A DNA stretch of 64,000 nt from Candidatus Caldilinea saccharophila (GTDB lineage: Bacteria > Chloroflexota > Anaerolineae > Caldilineales > Caldilineaceae), in contig JADJVW010000004.1 of the NCBI GenBank assembly GCA_016710365.1, forward strand, positions 1 through 64,000. Reading direction: 5' to 3'. Within the stretch, counting starts at the first letter, position 1, and each line of letters opens with the position of its first letter. The notes beneath the pieces were generated by a model. It saw nothing but the letters and a program-made list of their open reading frames with translations, had not been told where the DNA came from and did no database searches. Shown here piece by piece: positions 20,948 to 30,142 of this stretch. Made by a program: the position numbers and the translations under genes.

Positions 20948-22488
20948 CTAACGAGTGTGATCCGCAACGCCAACCTTCGCTCCATTTTCGACCTTTGCCG
21001 GCAGCTTTAACCAGAAGCGGCTGCCTTGACCCACCACACTGGTGACGCCGGCTTCACCGCCGTGCGCCTCGCCGATCTCCTTGACGATGGCAAGACCCAG
21101 CCCCGACCCGCGGCGCTCGGTGCGCGCCCGGTCCACCCGGTAAAATCGTTCCCAGATGCGGCCGATCTCCTCGGCTGGAATGCCCGCGCCGGTGTCAGTA
21201 ATGGTGAATTGAACTTGTGCGCCCAGTTCCGTGGCTTCTACGGTCAACGTGACCTCACCAGGGGAAGGTGTATGTTCGAGCGCGTTGTCGAGCAGGTTGG
21301 TCAGCGCGCGGCGCAGACGTGCAGCGTCAGCCAGCAGCGGGACAGGCTCAGGCGCCGGGCGCCAGGTCAGCGTGACGCCGCTGGCTTCGTAGCGGGGGAG
21401 GGAGCTATCCACCAATTCAGCGCCAAGTTCGTTGGCATCGACAGGTTCCAGGTGAAGATGAAGACCACCATTTTCGAGCCGCGCCAGGTCGATTACTTCT
21501 TCCACCAGATAAGTCAGCCGTTGCGCCTCCTGGCTGATGATGAGTGCGGCGCGTTGCTGCACCGCCGCGCCGGCCGCGGTGCCGTCGAGCAGCGCCTGGC
21601 TGTACCCCTGGATGCTGGTCAACGGCGTCTTGAGGTCGTGGCTGACATTGGCGATAAAGTCGCGCTGCGCCTGTTGGCTCTGTTGGGCGCGGTCGGCCAT
21701 CTGATTGAAGCTTGACGCCAGCGTGCACTTCGTCAAGCGAGACGTGGGCAGCGTCGACGCGATAGGCAAGATTGCCCGCGGCCAATGCCTGCGTGCCAGC
21801 CATCAGCGGCGCCAGGCTGCGCGTGACCGTGCCGGCGGTCCAGCGGCTCAGCAGAAAGATCGCCACGCCTAGCGCCAACAATCCACCGAGCAGGATGCCG
21901 CGTGGCAGCTCGGCAATCGCTTCGCCCATCGCGCGCAGCATCCCCGGCTGCGGCTTGAGCACCACCATGTCGAGGCTGCCATCGTGGAGTGGGAGCAAAA
22001 CCGTGGAGACATAGTACCAGGCGTTTCCATTCAGATTGACGGCGCCGCGCGTGGCTTCGTTCATCATCGGCATCATTGCGCCGGCGCGCATACGACGCGG
22101 CGCAGGATTGAACGTGTGATGTGCGCCCGGCGTCCATGTCTTTCCTGCCAACTGCTCGCCGGAGTCAAAAACGATAGCGCCCACAGGCTGGGTGACCAGG
22201 AGAATACGGGCATTTTGAGCGTCCGCCTGGCTGCGCAGATAGTCCAGAAAGCGTTCGGTCGCCGCGCCATCGGTCGTGGTGAGGACGTCGGCAAAGTTGC
22301 TGCGCGCCAGGGTGATGGTTGGCTGCAACCATTCGACCATGCGCTGCACCATGGTTTCTGTGCGCAGCGGCGCCTGTAAAACCAGCACCATCAGGCGCGG
22401 CGACAAAGAGCACCGTGATCGCCACCAGCATGTGGGTAAACAGCAGCCGATTCGGCAAGGCATTGAGAAAACGGCGCAAGCGTGACAT
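20948..22488 (-). CDS. Sensor histidine kinase (HAMP-HisKA-HATPase), two frameshifts
   Basis: Membrane sensor of a two-component pair, about 513 residues when repaired. Start MSRLRRFLNALPNRLLFTHM at 22488; removing one C near 22395 gives a clean first membrane helix (VLFVAALMVLVL). A periplasmic sensor of about 150 residues follows, then a second helix (GGLLALGVAIFLLS), a HAMP domain ending SLDEVH, and after a second break near 21715 the HAMP tail ASSFNQMADR. The phospho-acceptor histidine is in FIANVSHDLKTPLTSI; the ATP lid shows N (LTNLLDNALEH), GAGIP and GSGLGLAIVKEI. It follows the response regulator gene by 15 bp. Signal unknown. Confidence 0.9.
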
Positions 22489-22503
22489 GGTTTGGCTTTC
22501 GGC

Positions 22504-23208
22504 TCAGCGCGCGCCGGCGGATGGCGAGGGCGGTCCGACCAACTTGTAGCCGACGCCCCACACGGTCTCCAGGCTGACGTCGCTGACGCGCAATTCCCGG
22601 CGCAGCGCGGCAACGTGGACATCAACTGTGCGCGTCTCGCCGGCAAAATCATAGCCCCACACCTGGCTGAGCAGCCGCTCACGGGTGAGGACGATGCCAG
22701 CGTTCTCCATGAGATGGTGGAGCAGGTCAAACTCCTTTGAACGCAGCGTAATTTCTTTCTCACCCACCGACGCCGTGCGTCGCGCCGGGTCAAGCATCAG
22801 GTTGCCGAGGTGCAGCGGTGACGTGATGGAAGCTTCCGCGGGAGGATTGGTGCGACGCAGCACCGCGCGCACGCGTGCCACCAACTCGCGTGGATTGTAG
22901 GGCTTAGTGACATAATCGTCGGCGCCGAGTTCCAGCCCCAAAATGCGGTCGATGTCCTCAGTGCGCGCCGTGAGCATGATGATGGGCGTCTGACTTTCGC
23001 GGCGCACTTCACGACAGACTGTCCAGCCATCGGCGCCGGGCAACATCAGATCGAGCACCAGCAAGTCCGGGTGGTCGCTGTGAAAACGCGCCAGCGCCTC
23101 CTGGCCTGTGCGTGCGGCAAGCACGCGGTAACCAGCGCCTTCAAGATACATGCGGTTGAGTTCGACGATATTGGGTTCGTCGTCCACGATCAGGATGGTT
23201 GTATCCAT
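22504..23208 (-). CDS. OmpR/PhoB family response regulator
   Basis: 234 residues. Receiver domain with acidic pocket (VDDEPN), phospho-acceptor aspartate in LLVLDLMLPGADG (about residue 53), the conserved threonine in MLTAR and lysine in DDYVTKPYNPRELVARV. The C-terminal winged helix carries EFDLLHHLMENAG, RERLLSQVWGYDF and TVDVHVAALRREL. It is the cognate partner of the histidine kinase encoded directly downstream. A pair of TGTAAA half-sites 11 bp apart lies 70-86 bp upstream and may be its own binding site. Confidence 0.95.
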   Translation of the reverse strand: MDTTILIVDDEPNIVELNRMYLEGAGYRVLAARTGQEALARFHSDHPDLLVLDLMLPGADGWTVCREVRRESQTPIIMLTARTEDIDRILGLELGADDYVTKPYNPRELVARVRAVLRRTNPPAEASITSPLHLGNLMLDPARRTASVGEKEITLRSKEFDLLHHLMENAGIVLTRERLLSQVWGYDFAGETRTVDVHVAALRRELRVSDVSLETVWGVGYKLVGPPSPSAGAR

Positions 23209-23277
23209 AAGATGTGAGATAGCTTTATCTACTTATTCTAGCGTTGCACACAAATGTTAGCGAAAAACGGGATGGGT

Positions 23278-23294
23278 GTAAAAGAAATGTAAAC
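23278..23294 (-). promoter_or_regulatory. Possible response-regulator binding site (direct repeat)
   Basis: TGTAAA at 23278-23283 and again at 23289-23294 (TTTACA on the coding strand), spaced 11 bp apart as is usual for OmpR/PhoB dimers. It lies 70 bp upstream of the response regulator start, so autoregulation is possible. Confidence 0.35.
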
Positions 23295-23341
23295 GTGCGT
23301 GATTCTTGTTACATCACTTGTCCGAATCAATTGCCGCAACT

Positions 23342-25394
23342 CTAGGTCAGCCTCAACAATTCCTCGCTTACGGTTGTATCTGCGCGTAGCAACTTTAACC
23401 GTTGTGTTGCCTCCACAAAGCGCGCCACATCAAATTGCTCGACCACCGCGCGCTGACGTAGAGCGTATGGCAGCAGATAGTTGTATGCGCCGAGCGCCAA
23501 CAAGCCTTCGTACTGGCGCACATGTTCATGAAGGTAGCGTATCGTCTGCTCGCTGCTGATCGCGGGCAGGTTGCGCGGCGCGTCAGACAGCAGCAGAGCC
23601 AGCCCCGGCTGCGACGCTGCACTCACTGCTATCTGTGGGCGCAGCAGATCGAGCAGCGCCTGGCCGTAGACATCGCCCAACCAGTGAAAGAGCAGCCAGC
23701 CGGTAGGCGTTTCGACCAAGGGCGCGCCCTCCGGCGCCAGCCCCAGGACGCGCGGCAAAGCCTGCGCCAGGTCGAAGCTCAACAATTGGCGCGCCGAGAG
23801 AAAGGGGAGCTTCGCCTGTTCGCCTTGCGCGCTGCCATGCGTCACCCACAGCGCCTCGCCGTCGAACCAGGTCACATCCAGCGCACGTCCTTCCAGCGTC
23901 AGCACTGCGCGGTCGAGCCACAGCGGATCCACGGTGGCAACAACTTGTTGGCTGTTCTGATCGCGGATTTTCAGGGTGGCCGGCCGGTTCTGGATGTTGC
24001 TGTACAGGCTCAACGGCGCATGGTCGGATGCCTGTTGATCCACCAGCCGCTTGAGCCGCTCGCCTGCCCGCCATTCGCCGGCGCGTGCGGTGGTAAGATA
24101 GCGAAGCTCGTGCAGCCGCCCCAGGAGCGCCTCGAGATCGGCGGCGGCGAGCAGACCCGAAAACAGGTCGATCAGCGGCTGCAAAACGCAGCGCACCGGT
24201 GGGACTTTGCAGCAGCAGACTGAAGATTTGCTGCACCGCCACCGACGGGCGAAACGGCGCGGAGGTCAGCGTGGGACCGGCTGCATCCATCAGCGCGCGC
24301 AGCAGCATTCCTCCAGTGGAGTGCGGAAGAAGCACGTGGCGTGGATCGTCCGCTGGCGGCGGCTGCGCGCCAATGCGCTGCGTAAAGGCGGCGGCGCTGC
24401 CCGGCGCACCGATCAGGATCGCCACGTCGATGGAGCCGATGTCGATGCCCAGTTCCAGCGTGCTGCTGGCAAAACAGATCGCCGCGCCGGCCTGCGCAAA
24501 TTGCTGTTCGATCTCCTGCCGCCGCCGCCGTTCCAGGTTAGAGTAGTGGACATAAACTGCGTAACCAAATGGGGTGTGCGCGCCGCGCACTGCCATGGCG
24601 TAGGCTTCGACCTCGGCGCGTGTGTTGCAAAAGACCAGCGCCTTGCGCCAGTCACTACCCTGGAAGGTGGCGAGATGTTCGAGCAGCGCCGCGGCAGAAT
24701 CGGGCGCCATCGGCAGCAGCTCGATCCGCCGGTCACGGCCGCCGGGTGTAATCACGACCTGAGGGTTGGGAAAATAGCGCGCCGCGACAGTCGCTGGGTC
24801 GGCCAGGGTCGCGGACAGCGCCACATACTGAATGTGACCAGCGGCGTCGTCGCCTTGTTGGGCGGCAAATGTCACCACCTGGCGCAGCCGGGCGAGCACG
24901 GCACGCAATTGGTCGCCGCGCGCGTCGCCGTCCAGCACATGTAGCTCGTCGAGCACGACGCCGCGCACGTGCATCAGCGACCTTGCCTTGGTCGCCAGGA
25001 GTGCGTCGAGTGATTCGGGCGTGGTCAGCAGCAGGTCGGCCGGTCGTCGCGGGTCGAAGTCATCGAGGTCGTGTGTTTTCACGGCCAGCGAGACGCGCAG
25101 CCGCTCTAACGGCGCGGCCAACCGGTTGGCGATGTCGGCGATCAGCGCACGGGTGGGCAGCAGGTAAAGCAGCGTCAGTTGCTGGGTAGTGCGCGCCGGC
25201 GGCAGATGCCGTTCGATGAAGGGAGCCAGCGCGGCTTCGGTCTTGCCGCTGGCCGTCGGTGCGCACAGCATCACGTTCTGCCCATCGAGCAGCGGCGGGA
25301 TGGCGGCCAACTGCGCCGGGGTGAAGGTTCCGTGACGGGCAAAAAAGGGCGACCAGGTGCGGGGGAGGCGGGATTTGAGGGCGAGAGCGGTCAT
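23342..25394 (-). CDS. Lhr/BrxHI-like DEAD-box helicase, frameshifted
   Basis: Superfamily II helicase, about 684 residues repaired; last gene of a five-gene minus-strand operon. Motif I is APTASGKTEAAL, Ib TTPES, II LDELH, III LSATL, and ASSTLELGIDIGSID is motif V. Motif VI should read QRIGR..RR but the frame gives QRIGAQPPP; the alternative frame encodes RSRRQR there, so two compensating indels near 24345 are likely. A further shift near 24185 moves the C-terminal 270 residues (LIDLFSGLLAAADLEALLGRL onward) into another frame, ending at 23342. The start at 25394 (MTALALKSRLP) avoids overlapping the DUF2442 gene; an ATG at 25424 is possible. In BREX type 2, BrxHI is a comparable helicase next to BrxD. 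Confidence 0.85.
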
Positions 25395-25398
25395 GTCG

Positions 25399-25708
25399 TC
25401 ACTGCTGATAATGTGCGCGCTCATCTAGCCAGCGTTTCAACGAACCGGCGCTTTCTCTCGACGGCTGTCCCCGAATCAATCCAAGCAGGCTGATATCTTC
25501 ATCAAGATCGGGCCAGTGAATGCCCTCACCTCGCCCAATCAGCCGCCACTGCTGGCGTTCGTCTGCCGTGTCATGCCATAGACGAGGATACCAGGCAAGT
25601 GGTGCACTGATGGATCGTCCATCCGACAACTCCACTTGTCAGTGTATCTTCTGCAATCTTCACTTCCTGAATTGCTAGATTTTGCACATCAACCATCACA
25701 GCGCTCAT
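25399..25708 (-). CDS. DUF2442 domain protein, frameshifted
   Basis: A protein of about 102 residues. The second part, LSDGRSISAPLAWYPRLW and GEGIHWPDLDEDIS, is the DUF2442 signature and ends at 25399. The natural start is ATG at 25708 (MSAVMVDVQNLAIQEVKIA), which reaches the signature once one base is removed from the TT at 25636-25637. DUF2442 genes commonly follow DUF4160 genes and the pair is often suspected to be a toxin-antitoxin module; that role is not proven. Here it overlaps the end of the DUF4160 gene and lies inside the ATPase-helicase operon. Confidence 0.8.
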
Positions 25709-25925
25709 GCCAACCTCGCAGTAGTTCGTCAAGGTTTTCTTCGATAGTCCGATAGATTCGATTGATTTCGTTGCGCTTGAATCCGCCGCTGTTTTCGATG
25801 CGAACAGGCGTCAGCCAGAACTTGGCCACATTATCATCGCGTTCCACGTGAATATGCGTAGGCTCCTCACAATCAGCGGCTTAAATGAAGAATCGATAAG
25901 GGCCAATGCGCAGCAAAGTTGGCAT
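25689..25925 (-). CDS. DUF4160 domain protein, interrupted by a stop codon
   Basis: 78 codons. It starts MPTLLRIGPYRFFI, meets TAA at codon 15, then continues in the same frame with DCEEPTHIHVERDD, AKFWLTPVRIENSGGF and EINRIYRTIEENLDELL, all DUF4160 hallmarks. The TAA lies where the family usually has Tyr-Ser, so a pair of nearby indels is likely rather than true inactivation. Too broken to be found as a single reading frame. It starts 4 bp after the upstream ATPase stop and overlaps the DUF2442 gene by 20 bp, so it is co-transcribed with the defence-like operon. Confidence 0.7.
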
Positions 25926-25929
25926 CAGT

Positions 25930-27321
25930 TTACACCTTCAACCCTGCCTTCAACTCCCCGATCATCTCATCCGCCGCATAGTCGGGATAGAGATAGAGCA
26001 GATCGCAGGTCGTCACGGCGGCGCGGATCACCTCGCGCAGGTTGATGCGATGTTGCGCCAGCGCACGGGCGAGCAAGCCGGGTGCGATGTTGGCGGCATC
26101 GGCGTAGCGCGCCGGCGCCAGCGTGTAGTCGTAGGCCAGCGCATGATAACGCAGCAGCGTGTTGTAAAACTCGCGGATGTCCTTCTCGATAAAGCGGTCG
26201 TCCAGCCGCACCAGATGCGAAGGCGCCAGCCACGTCCCCACCGGCATACGGTCGGCGCTTTCGGTCAGCGCAAAGAGAAAGAAGAGATGCGGCTCCGAGG
26301 TGTAGCTCAGCGGATACTCGACCCGGTTGTGATCGGGGATGGTGCGCGCGTCGATGCGCCCGTTGTTCAGCCCCAGCGCGCTCACGATCATCGCCTGGAA
26401 GAAGGAATCGGCGCGCTCGCGCTGCGTCGCGCGCAGCAGCGAATAGTGCTCGGACTCGTCGATCAGCACCGCCATGCCGCTGTAGCCGACCAACGTCGCC
26501 AACAGGCTGAGCCCGGTGAGCAGATAGCTGTACTGGCGTGCGTTCTCGCCGGTGATGTAGAGCCGCGGCGGGCGCTTGAAGCAGCTCTTCATCTCCGCGC
26601 GCGGTTTGGACTGCCCGCTCAGCCACTCGACGGTCGCTTCGAGCGCGGTCTGGCTGGGACACTCCGCCAGCGCCAGCAGCGCCGCAGCCAGCGGGCATCT
26701 TTCGCCTCGCGCGGGCAGAGACGCACGAACTCGGCGATCACGGCGGGCGGGCCAGCGCCTTTTTCGAGCAGCGGCAGCAGGCCGCGGCGGCTGGTGTCCG
26801 GGTAGCGCAGCGCACTGACCAGCGCCTCGTAGATCTTGTGCGCCTTGCCCGGCGGCACCTCGACCAGATCCAGGCTGGCGCCGGCCACGACAAAGTTCTC
26901 GCGCAGCGCACGCCGCCGCCAGTTCGACAAAGTGGCTCTTGCCAAAGCCGTAGTCGCCGATCACGGCCAGCACGTCGCCGCCGCGCTCGCGGCTGCGGTC
27001 GAGCGCCCGATCCAGCGTGACCCGCTCCGCCTCCAGCCCGATGGTCAGCGTCTCGGCATCCTGCACCGGCACGATGCCGACGCGCAGCGCCTCCAGCGTC
27101 TGCCGGGCGCGGAACTGGTCCGTGTCGAGCGAGATGCGCGCTTTGGGCTCCGCCAGCGCAACCGGCGGCAGCGCCACCGCGCGGTAGGACTCGGCGGTGA
27201 ACTCCTTGGCCGGCAGCCGGAAGCGGCGCCCGGAGGCGAAGAGCACTTCCCATTCGTAGCCGCCCATGTAGGTCTTGAGCAGCTCGCCGGCGCCAAAATG
27301 TGGATGGTGGACCGTCTGCAT
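25930..27321 (-). CDS. BREX-like P-loop ATPase 2 (DUF2791, BrxC/BrxD-like), frameshifted
   Basis: About 463 residues repaired. N-terminal small beta-barrel (HPHFGAGELLKTYMGGYEW to FRLPAKEF), resembling DUF3553/KOW-like modules, then the ATPase with Walker A GDYGFGKSHF and Walker B-like MAVLIDESEHY. Between about 26915 and 26700 the protein is read in another frame (LRENFVVAGASLDLVEVPPGK to FVRLCPREAKDAR) before returning. C-terminal helices (FIEKDIREFYNTLL) resemble the BrxD winged-helix region. The start at 27321 is 17 bp after the first ATPase stop. BrxC/BrxD ATPases act in phage exclusion; the role here is inferred from domain and neighbours. Confidence 0.85.
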   Translation of the reverse strand: MQTVHHPHFGAGELLKTYMGGYEWEVLFASGRRFRLPAKEFTAESYRAVALPPVALAEPKARISLDTDQFRARQTLEALRVGIVPVQDAETLTIGLEAERVTLDRALDRSRERGGDVLAVIGDYGFGKSHFVELAAACAARELCRGRRQPGSGRGAAGQGAQDLRGAGQCAALPGHQPPRPAAAARKRRWPARRDRRVRASLPARGERCPLAAALLALAECPSQTALEATVEWLSGQSKPRAEMKSCFKRPPRLYITGENARQYSYLLTGLSLLATLVGYSGMAVLIDESEHYSLLRATQRERADSFFQAMIVSALGLNNGRIDARTIPDHNRVEYPLSYTSEPHLFFLFALTESADRMPVGTWLAPSHLVRLDDRFIEKDIREFYNTLLRYHALAYDYTLAPARYADAANIAPGLLARALAQHRINLREVIRAAVTTCDLLYLYPDYAADEMIGELKAGLKV

Positions 27322-27338
27322 TTCCACAGGCCACCCCG

Positions 27339-28637
27339 CTAGTAAGGACTCTGCTGCGCGTCGGCCAGCAGGTTGAGCGCGTCGCTTTGCCCTTTGATCA
27401 GCGCCGACGCCACCTCCAGCGTCAACGCGACCTCGCCTTCCACCTTCTGGCGATACCACTCCGTCACCAGCGTCTTGACAAAAAGGCGGCGGTGGCTGAT
27501 GGCGAGATAGGCAGCGCGCGCGGCTGCGGAGAGCGCGTGGATGTTGGCAGTCTGCAGCGCCTGATCCAGCTTGACGTCGTAGGCCAACTCAAAGATCGGC
27601 AGCAGCCGGTAGCCGATCTGCTCCAGCAACTCCTCGTCGGGGATGTCGAGATGCTCCAGGTCGATCTGCGGGCTGAAGGGGTTGCTGCGCGAGAAGTAGT
27701 TGGCCGCCTGCACGCGCTGTTGCAGCGCCGGATATTTGGGCACGACCGTGTTGAGAAAATCCGGCGGCACCGCGTACATAAAGAGCGCGCCGGGCAGGTC
27801 TTCGCGGCAGCGGTCGATCACCTCGCGCAGGTTGTCGGTGGCGGTCTTTTCCGCCTTGCCGCCAATGCTCAACATGCGGTCGCCCTCGTCGAAGAGCAGC
27901 GCCAGCCCGGTGTAGCCCAGCGCGCGCACCGCCTGGCAGAGCGAGCGCAGCATCTTGAACGCGTTGTTCTTGTTGATCTTCTCGGTGACGCCGATGGTGC
28001 GCAGGTCGCGCATATCCTCCGGGCTGACCTCGTCGCCGTGCAGCCAGCGTTCGAGCGCCTCCAGCCGGCGCGTCTGCCCGCGCAGCAGCGCGGTAAGGTA
28101 GCCCTGGATCGCTTTGTCGAAGCTGAGGCTGTCGATGGGTGTGCTTGCCACCGTCTGCAACAGCGCGCGCACTTCGGGCACATCTTCGGCGCCCTCGTCG
28201 TCCAACTCCAGCCCGCTGGGCGAAACGAGCCGGCGCAGCGTGCCTTCCAAGAAGCGCGCCAGCCCCTCCTCATCCTCCGCCAGCCCGCCCAGCTCGTGCC
28301 AGATCAGCGCCGACGCCACCGCGCCATAGACGCGGCGCTGGTCGTCGTAGGGACTTTCCTTGGGGCTGAGATCGACCTTGCTGACGGCGAAGTTGCGCTG
28401 CCAGGCGCGGTCGCGCACGCAGTAGAGAAAGTGCGACTTGCCGGAGCCATAATCGCCCACGACCAGCTTGAAGACCGCGCCGCCGTCGGCCAGGTAGGAG
28501 CCGAGATAGTGCGCGTCGATGGCGTTGAGCAGCGATTCGTTGCCGGCGTTGTAATAGCTGACGCCCTTCGAGAGCGGCGTGCCGGACTGGCCGAGCGTCT
28601 CGACAATCTGGCGCGCCAGACGCGGTTCAGGTAACAT
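27339..28637 (-). CDS. BREX-like P-loop ATPase 1 (DUF2791, BrxC/BrxD-like)
   Basis: 432 residues and intact, unlike its neighbours. Walker A GDYGSGKSHFLYCVRD near residue 62, Walker B LALLFDEGDRM near 240, and a sensor-like LFMYAVPPDFLN. ISHRRLFVKTLVTEWYR near the C-terminus is typical of BREX ATPases of the ORC/Cdc6-like AAA clade. It starts 3 bp after the coiled-coil gene stop and ends 17 bp before ATPase 2, so the products are probably made together and may form a hetero-oligomer. Two different DUF2791 ATPases side by side is unusual for classical BREX loci, which normally pair them with PglX and PglZ; neither is encoded in this window. Confidence 0.88.
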   Translation of the reverse strand: MLPEPRLARQIVETLGQSGTPLSKGVSYYNAGNESLLNAIDAHYLGSYLADGGAVFKLVVGDYGSGKSHFLYCVRDRAWQRNFAVSKVDLSPKESPYDDQRRVYGAVASALIWHELGGLAEDEEGLARFLEGTLRRLVSPSGLELDDEGAEDVPEVRALLQTVASTPIDSLSFDKAIQGYLTALLRGQTRRLEALERWLHGDEVSPEDMRDLRTIGVTEKINKNNAFKMLRSLCQAVRALGYTGLALLFDEGDRMLSIGGKAEKTATDNLREVIDRCREDLPGALFMYAVPPDFLNTVVPKYPALQQRVQAANYFSRSNPFSPQIDLEHLDIPDEELLEQIGYRLLPIFELAYDVKLDQALQTANIHALSAAARAAYLAISHRRLFVKTLVTEWYRQKVEGEVALTLEVASALIKGQSDALNLLADAQQSPY

Positions 28638-28640
28638 ATT

Positions 28641-29672
28641 CTACTCCTTGACAAACTCAATATCAGAGATGTAGCGCCCGTCGTAGGGCGAGTCGCCTTC
28701 GACGATCCACATGCTCTTGGCCGGGCTGTCGGTCTGCGATTTGGTCGAGGCGTGCACTTTGACGACCTGCCCCTTGTGCGCCAGCCGCTGCCGGCCGGTG
28801 AACTCGTGAAAGTCGTGGATGAACTGGGCCCGGCTGTAGTCGCTGAAGGTGCGTTTGCTCGGCTCGCTGGCAAAGGGCGCCCCTGGCGCAGCAGCACCAG
28901 TTCGATATAGACATCGACGATGCTGACGCGTGTTGTCGGTGTTGGCGCGCTTGCGCCTTACGATCTGGTAGGCGTCGTGGAACTGGGCCAGCCACGCTGC
29001 ACCCTCCTGGTTGCGCGCCCTGGACCGTCTTGACCGCAGCCTGGTAGGCTTTGAGGGTGGCCTCGACGGTGATCGGCACATGGGCGCCACGACATCCTTG
29101 CCGTAGCGGAGCACGCTGAAGCGGCGGGCGAAGTTGGCATCCAGTTCCGAGCGCCTGATCTCGAACTTGGGCGGGCGGCCGCCAATCCCGACGCCCATCG
29201 GCCAGCCGCGGTCCGTAGCTTCTGCCCAAACTCGTCACCCAGCGCGCTGCGCTAGGTCGAGCTCGCTTTGCAGTTCCGGGATAATTTCGACCACAGCTTG
29301 CTCTTTGCTCGCTTGTAGCGCGGTGAGCGCTTTGTCCAGCCGCGCCACGTCGACCGGTTCGCTGCGCAGCGCGGTCGCGCTCTCTTTGAGCGCGGCATTG
29401 AGCGTGGCGAGCGCCTTGATCTCGCGACGCAGGTCGGGCGTGAGCGGGTCGATCGCCTCCTCGCGCACACGCACGCGGGCGAACGCCTCCTGCGCGGCGT
29501 TTACATCGACGGTGGTATCGTGTTCGGCATAGTCGCGCAGCGCCTTGATGGTTTTGTTGTGGGTGGTGGTTGCCAGTTTGAAAGCAGACTGCACGGCATT
29601 GGCGCGTTTCTGGCGCAGCGCGAACGCTTCATTCAGTTGGAGCAAATGAGTCAGTAAGGATTCGTTGGGCAT
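28641..29672 (-). CDS. Coiled-coil protein heading the ATPase-helicase operon, multiple frameshifts
   Basis: No family recognised. About 343 residues when pieced together. Residues 1-145 are strongly helical (LLQLNEAFALRQKRANAVQ, RREIKALATLNAALK) and probably coiled-coil. The next pieces lie in alternating frames: DEFGQKLRT, then KFEIRRSELDANFARRFSV and YGKDVV, then ITVEATLKAYQAAVKTVQG, then WLAQFHDAYQIVRRKR, then VDVYIELVLLRQG, ending with FSDYSRAQFIHDFHEFTG and DSPYDGRYISDIEFVKE. At least four shifts are needed. Because every piece stays collinear and the end abuts ATPase 1 by 3 bp, I treat it as one real gene. It could be the specificity or scaffold subunit of the system. Confidence 0.6.
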
Positions 29673-29873
29673 GGTATTCGTCTTTATAGCGGATTACGAA
29701 AGTTGAAATAGATGAAGCTAGTATAACATAATGTCGGAAATCCTATTATCCAGCCTCTGTAGGTTCATGGTTGATCCCTTTGGTTTGGTCGCCAGAAGAT
29801 TCTGCCCATGAATCCACTTATTGTCAAGCTAATCACCCTGGCCTACCGATTAACGCTCTGCGGGAGAACTTTT

Positions 29874-29973
29874 GGGTCAAGCGGATCTCGTGAGGTTACG
29901 TGCCGGGGGACGGGCTTGCGGTGCTTCGGTCGAGCAGACAACGATCAGCCCGTCCCCGGCGCGTAAGACCCGA
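29874..29973 (+). repeat. Palindromic element, family C, left copy flanking nrfHA
   Basis: About 100 bp. Arms TTACGTGCCGGGGGACGGGC and GCCCGTCCCCGGCGCGTAA enclose a loop of roughly 35 nt. The whole unit, including flanks GGGTCAA and GACCCGA, recurs in direct orientation at 32052-32150, so the two copies bracket the nitrite reductase operon. Confidence 0.85.
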
Positions 29974-30045
29974 CCACATGAATTCCGGTTGAGCCGAACT
30001 TTTTTGCACGTAAAGCGAGGCCCCATTTCGTCTGAACGGTTTTAC

Positions 30046-30074
30046 TTGCAGAATATGAGTTCTACCAGTATGAT
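30046..30074 (+). promoter_or_regulatory. Sigma-70 type promoter of nrfHA
   Basis: TTGCAG at 30046-30051, 17-bp spacer, TATGAT at 30069-30074. Start of transcription near 30081, about 60 nt before the nrfH ATG. No FNR or Nar box was recognised. Confidence 0.55.
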
Positions 30075-30142
30075 AGACAGTAATCCAACAAAGTTACTCC
30101 GTTTTCCACCTTTGTAGGTGGCCACAGAAAGGGAACATTCCC

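Larger units (their letters stand above)
29673..30142 (+). other. Intergenic region between divergent defence operon and nrfHA
   Basis: 470 bp without a gene. It is AT-rich near 29690-29760, where a TATACT hexamer on the minus strand may serve the coiled-coil/ATPase operon. It also holds a 100-bp palindromic element (29874-29973) and the nrfH promoter (30046-30074). Confidence 0.6.
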
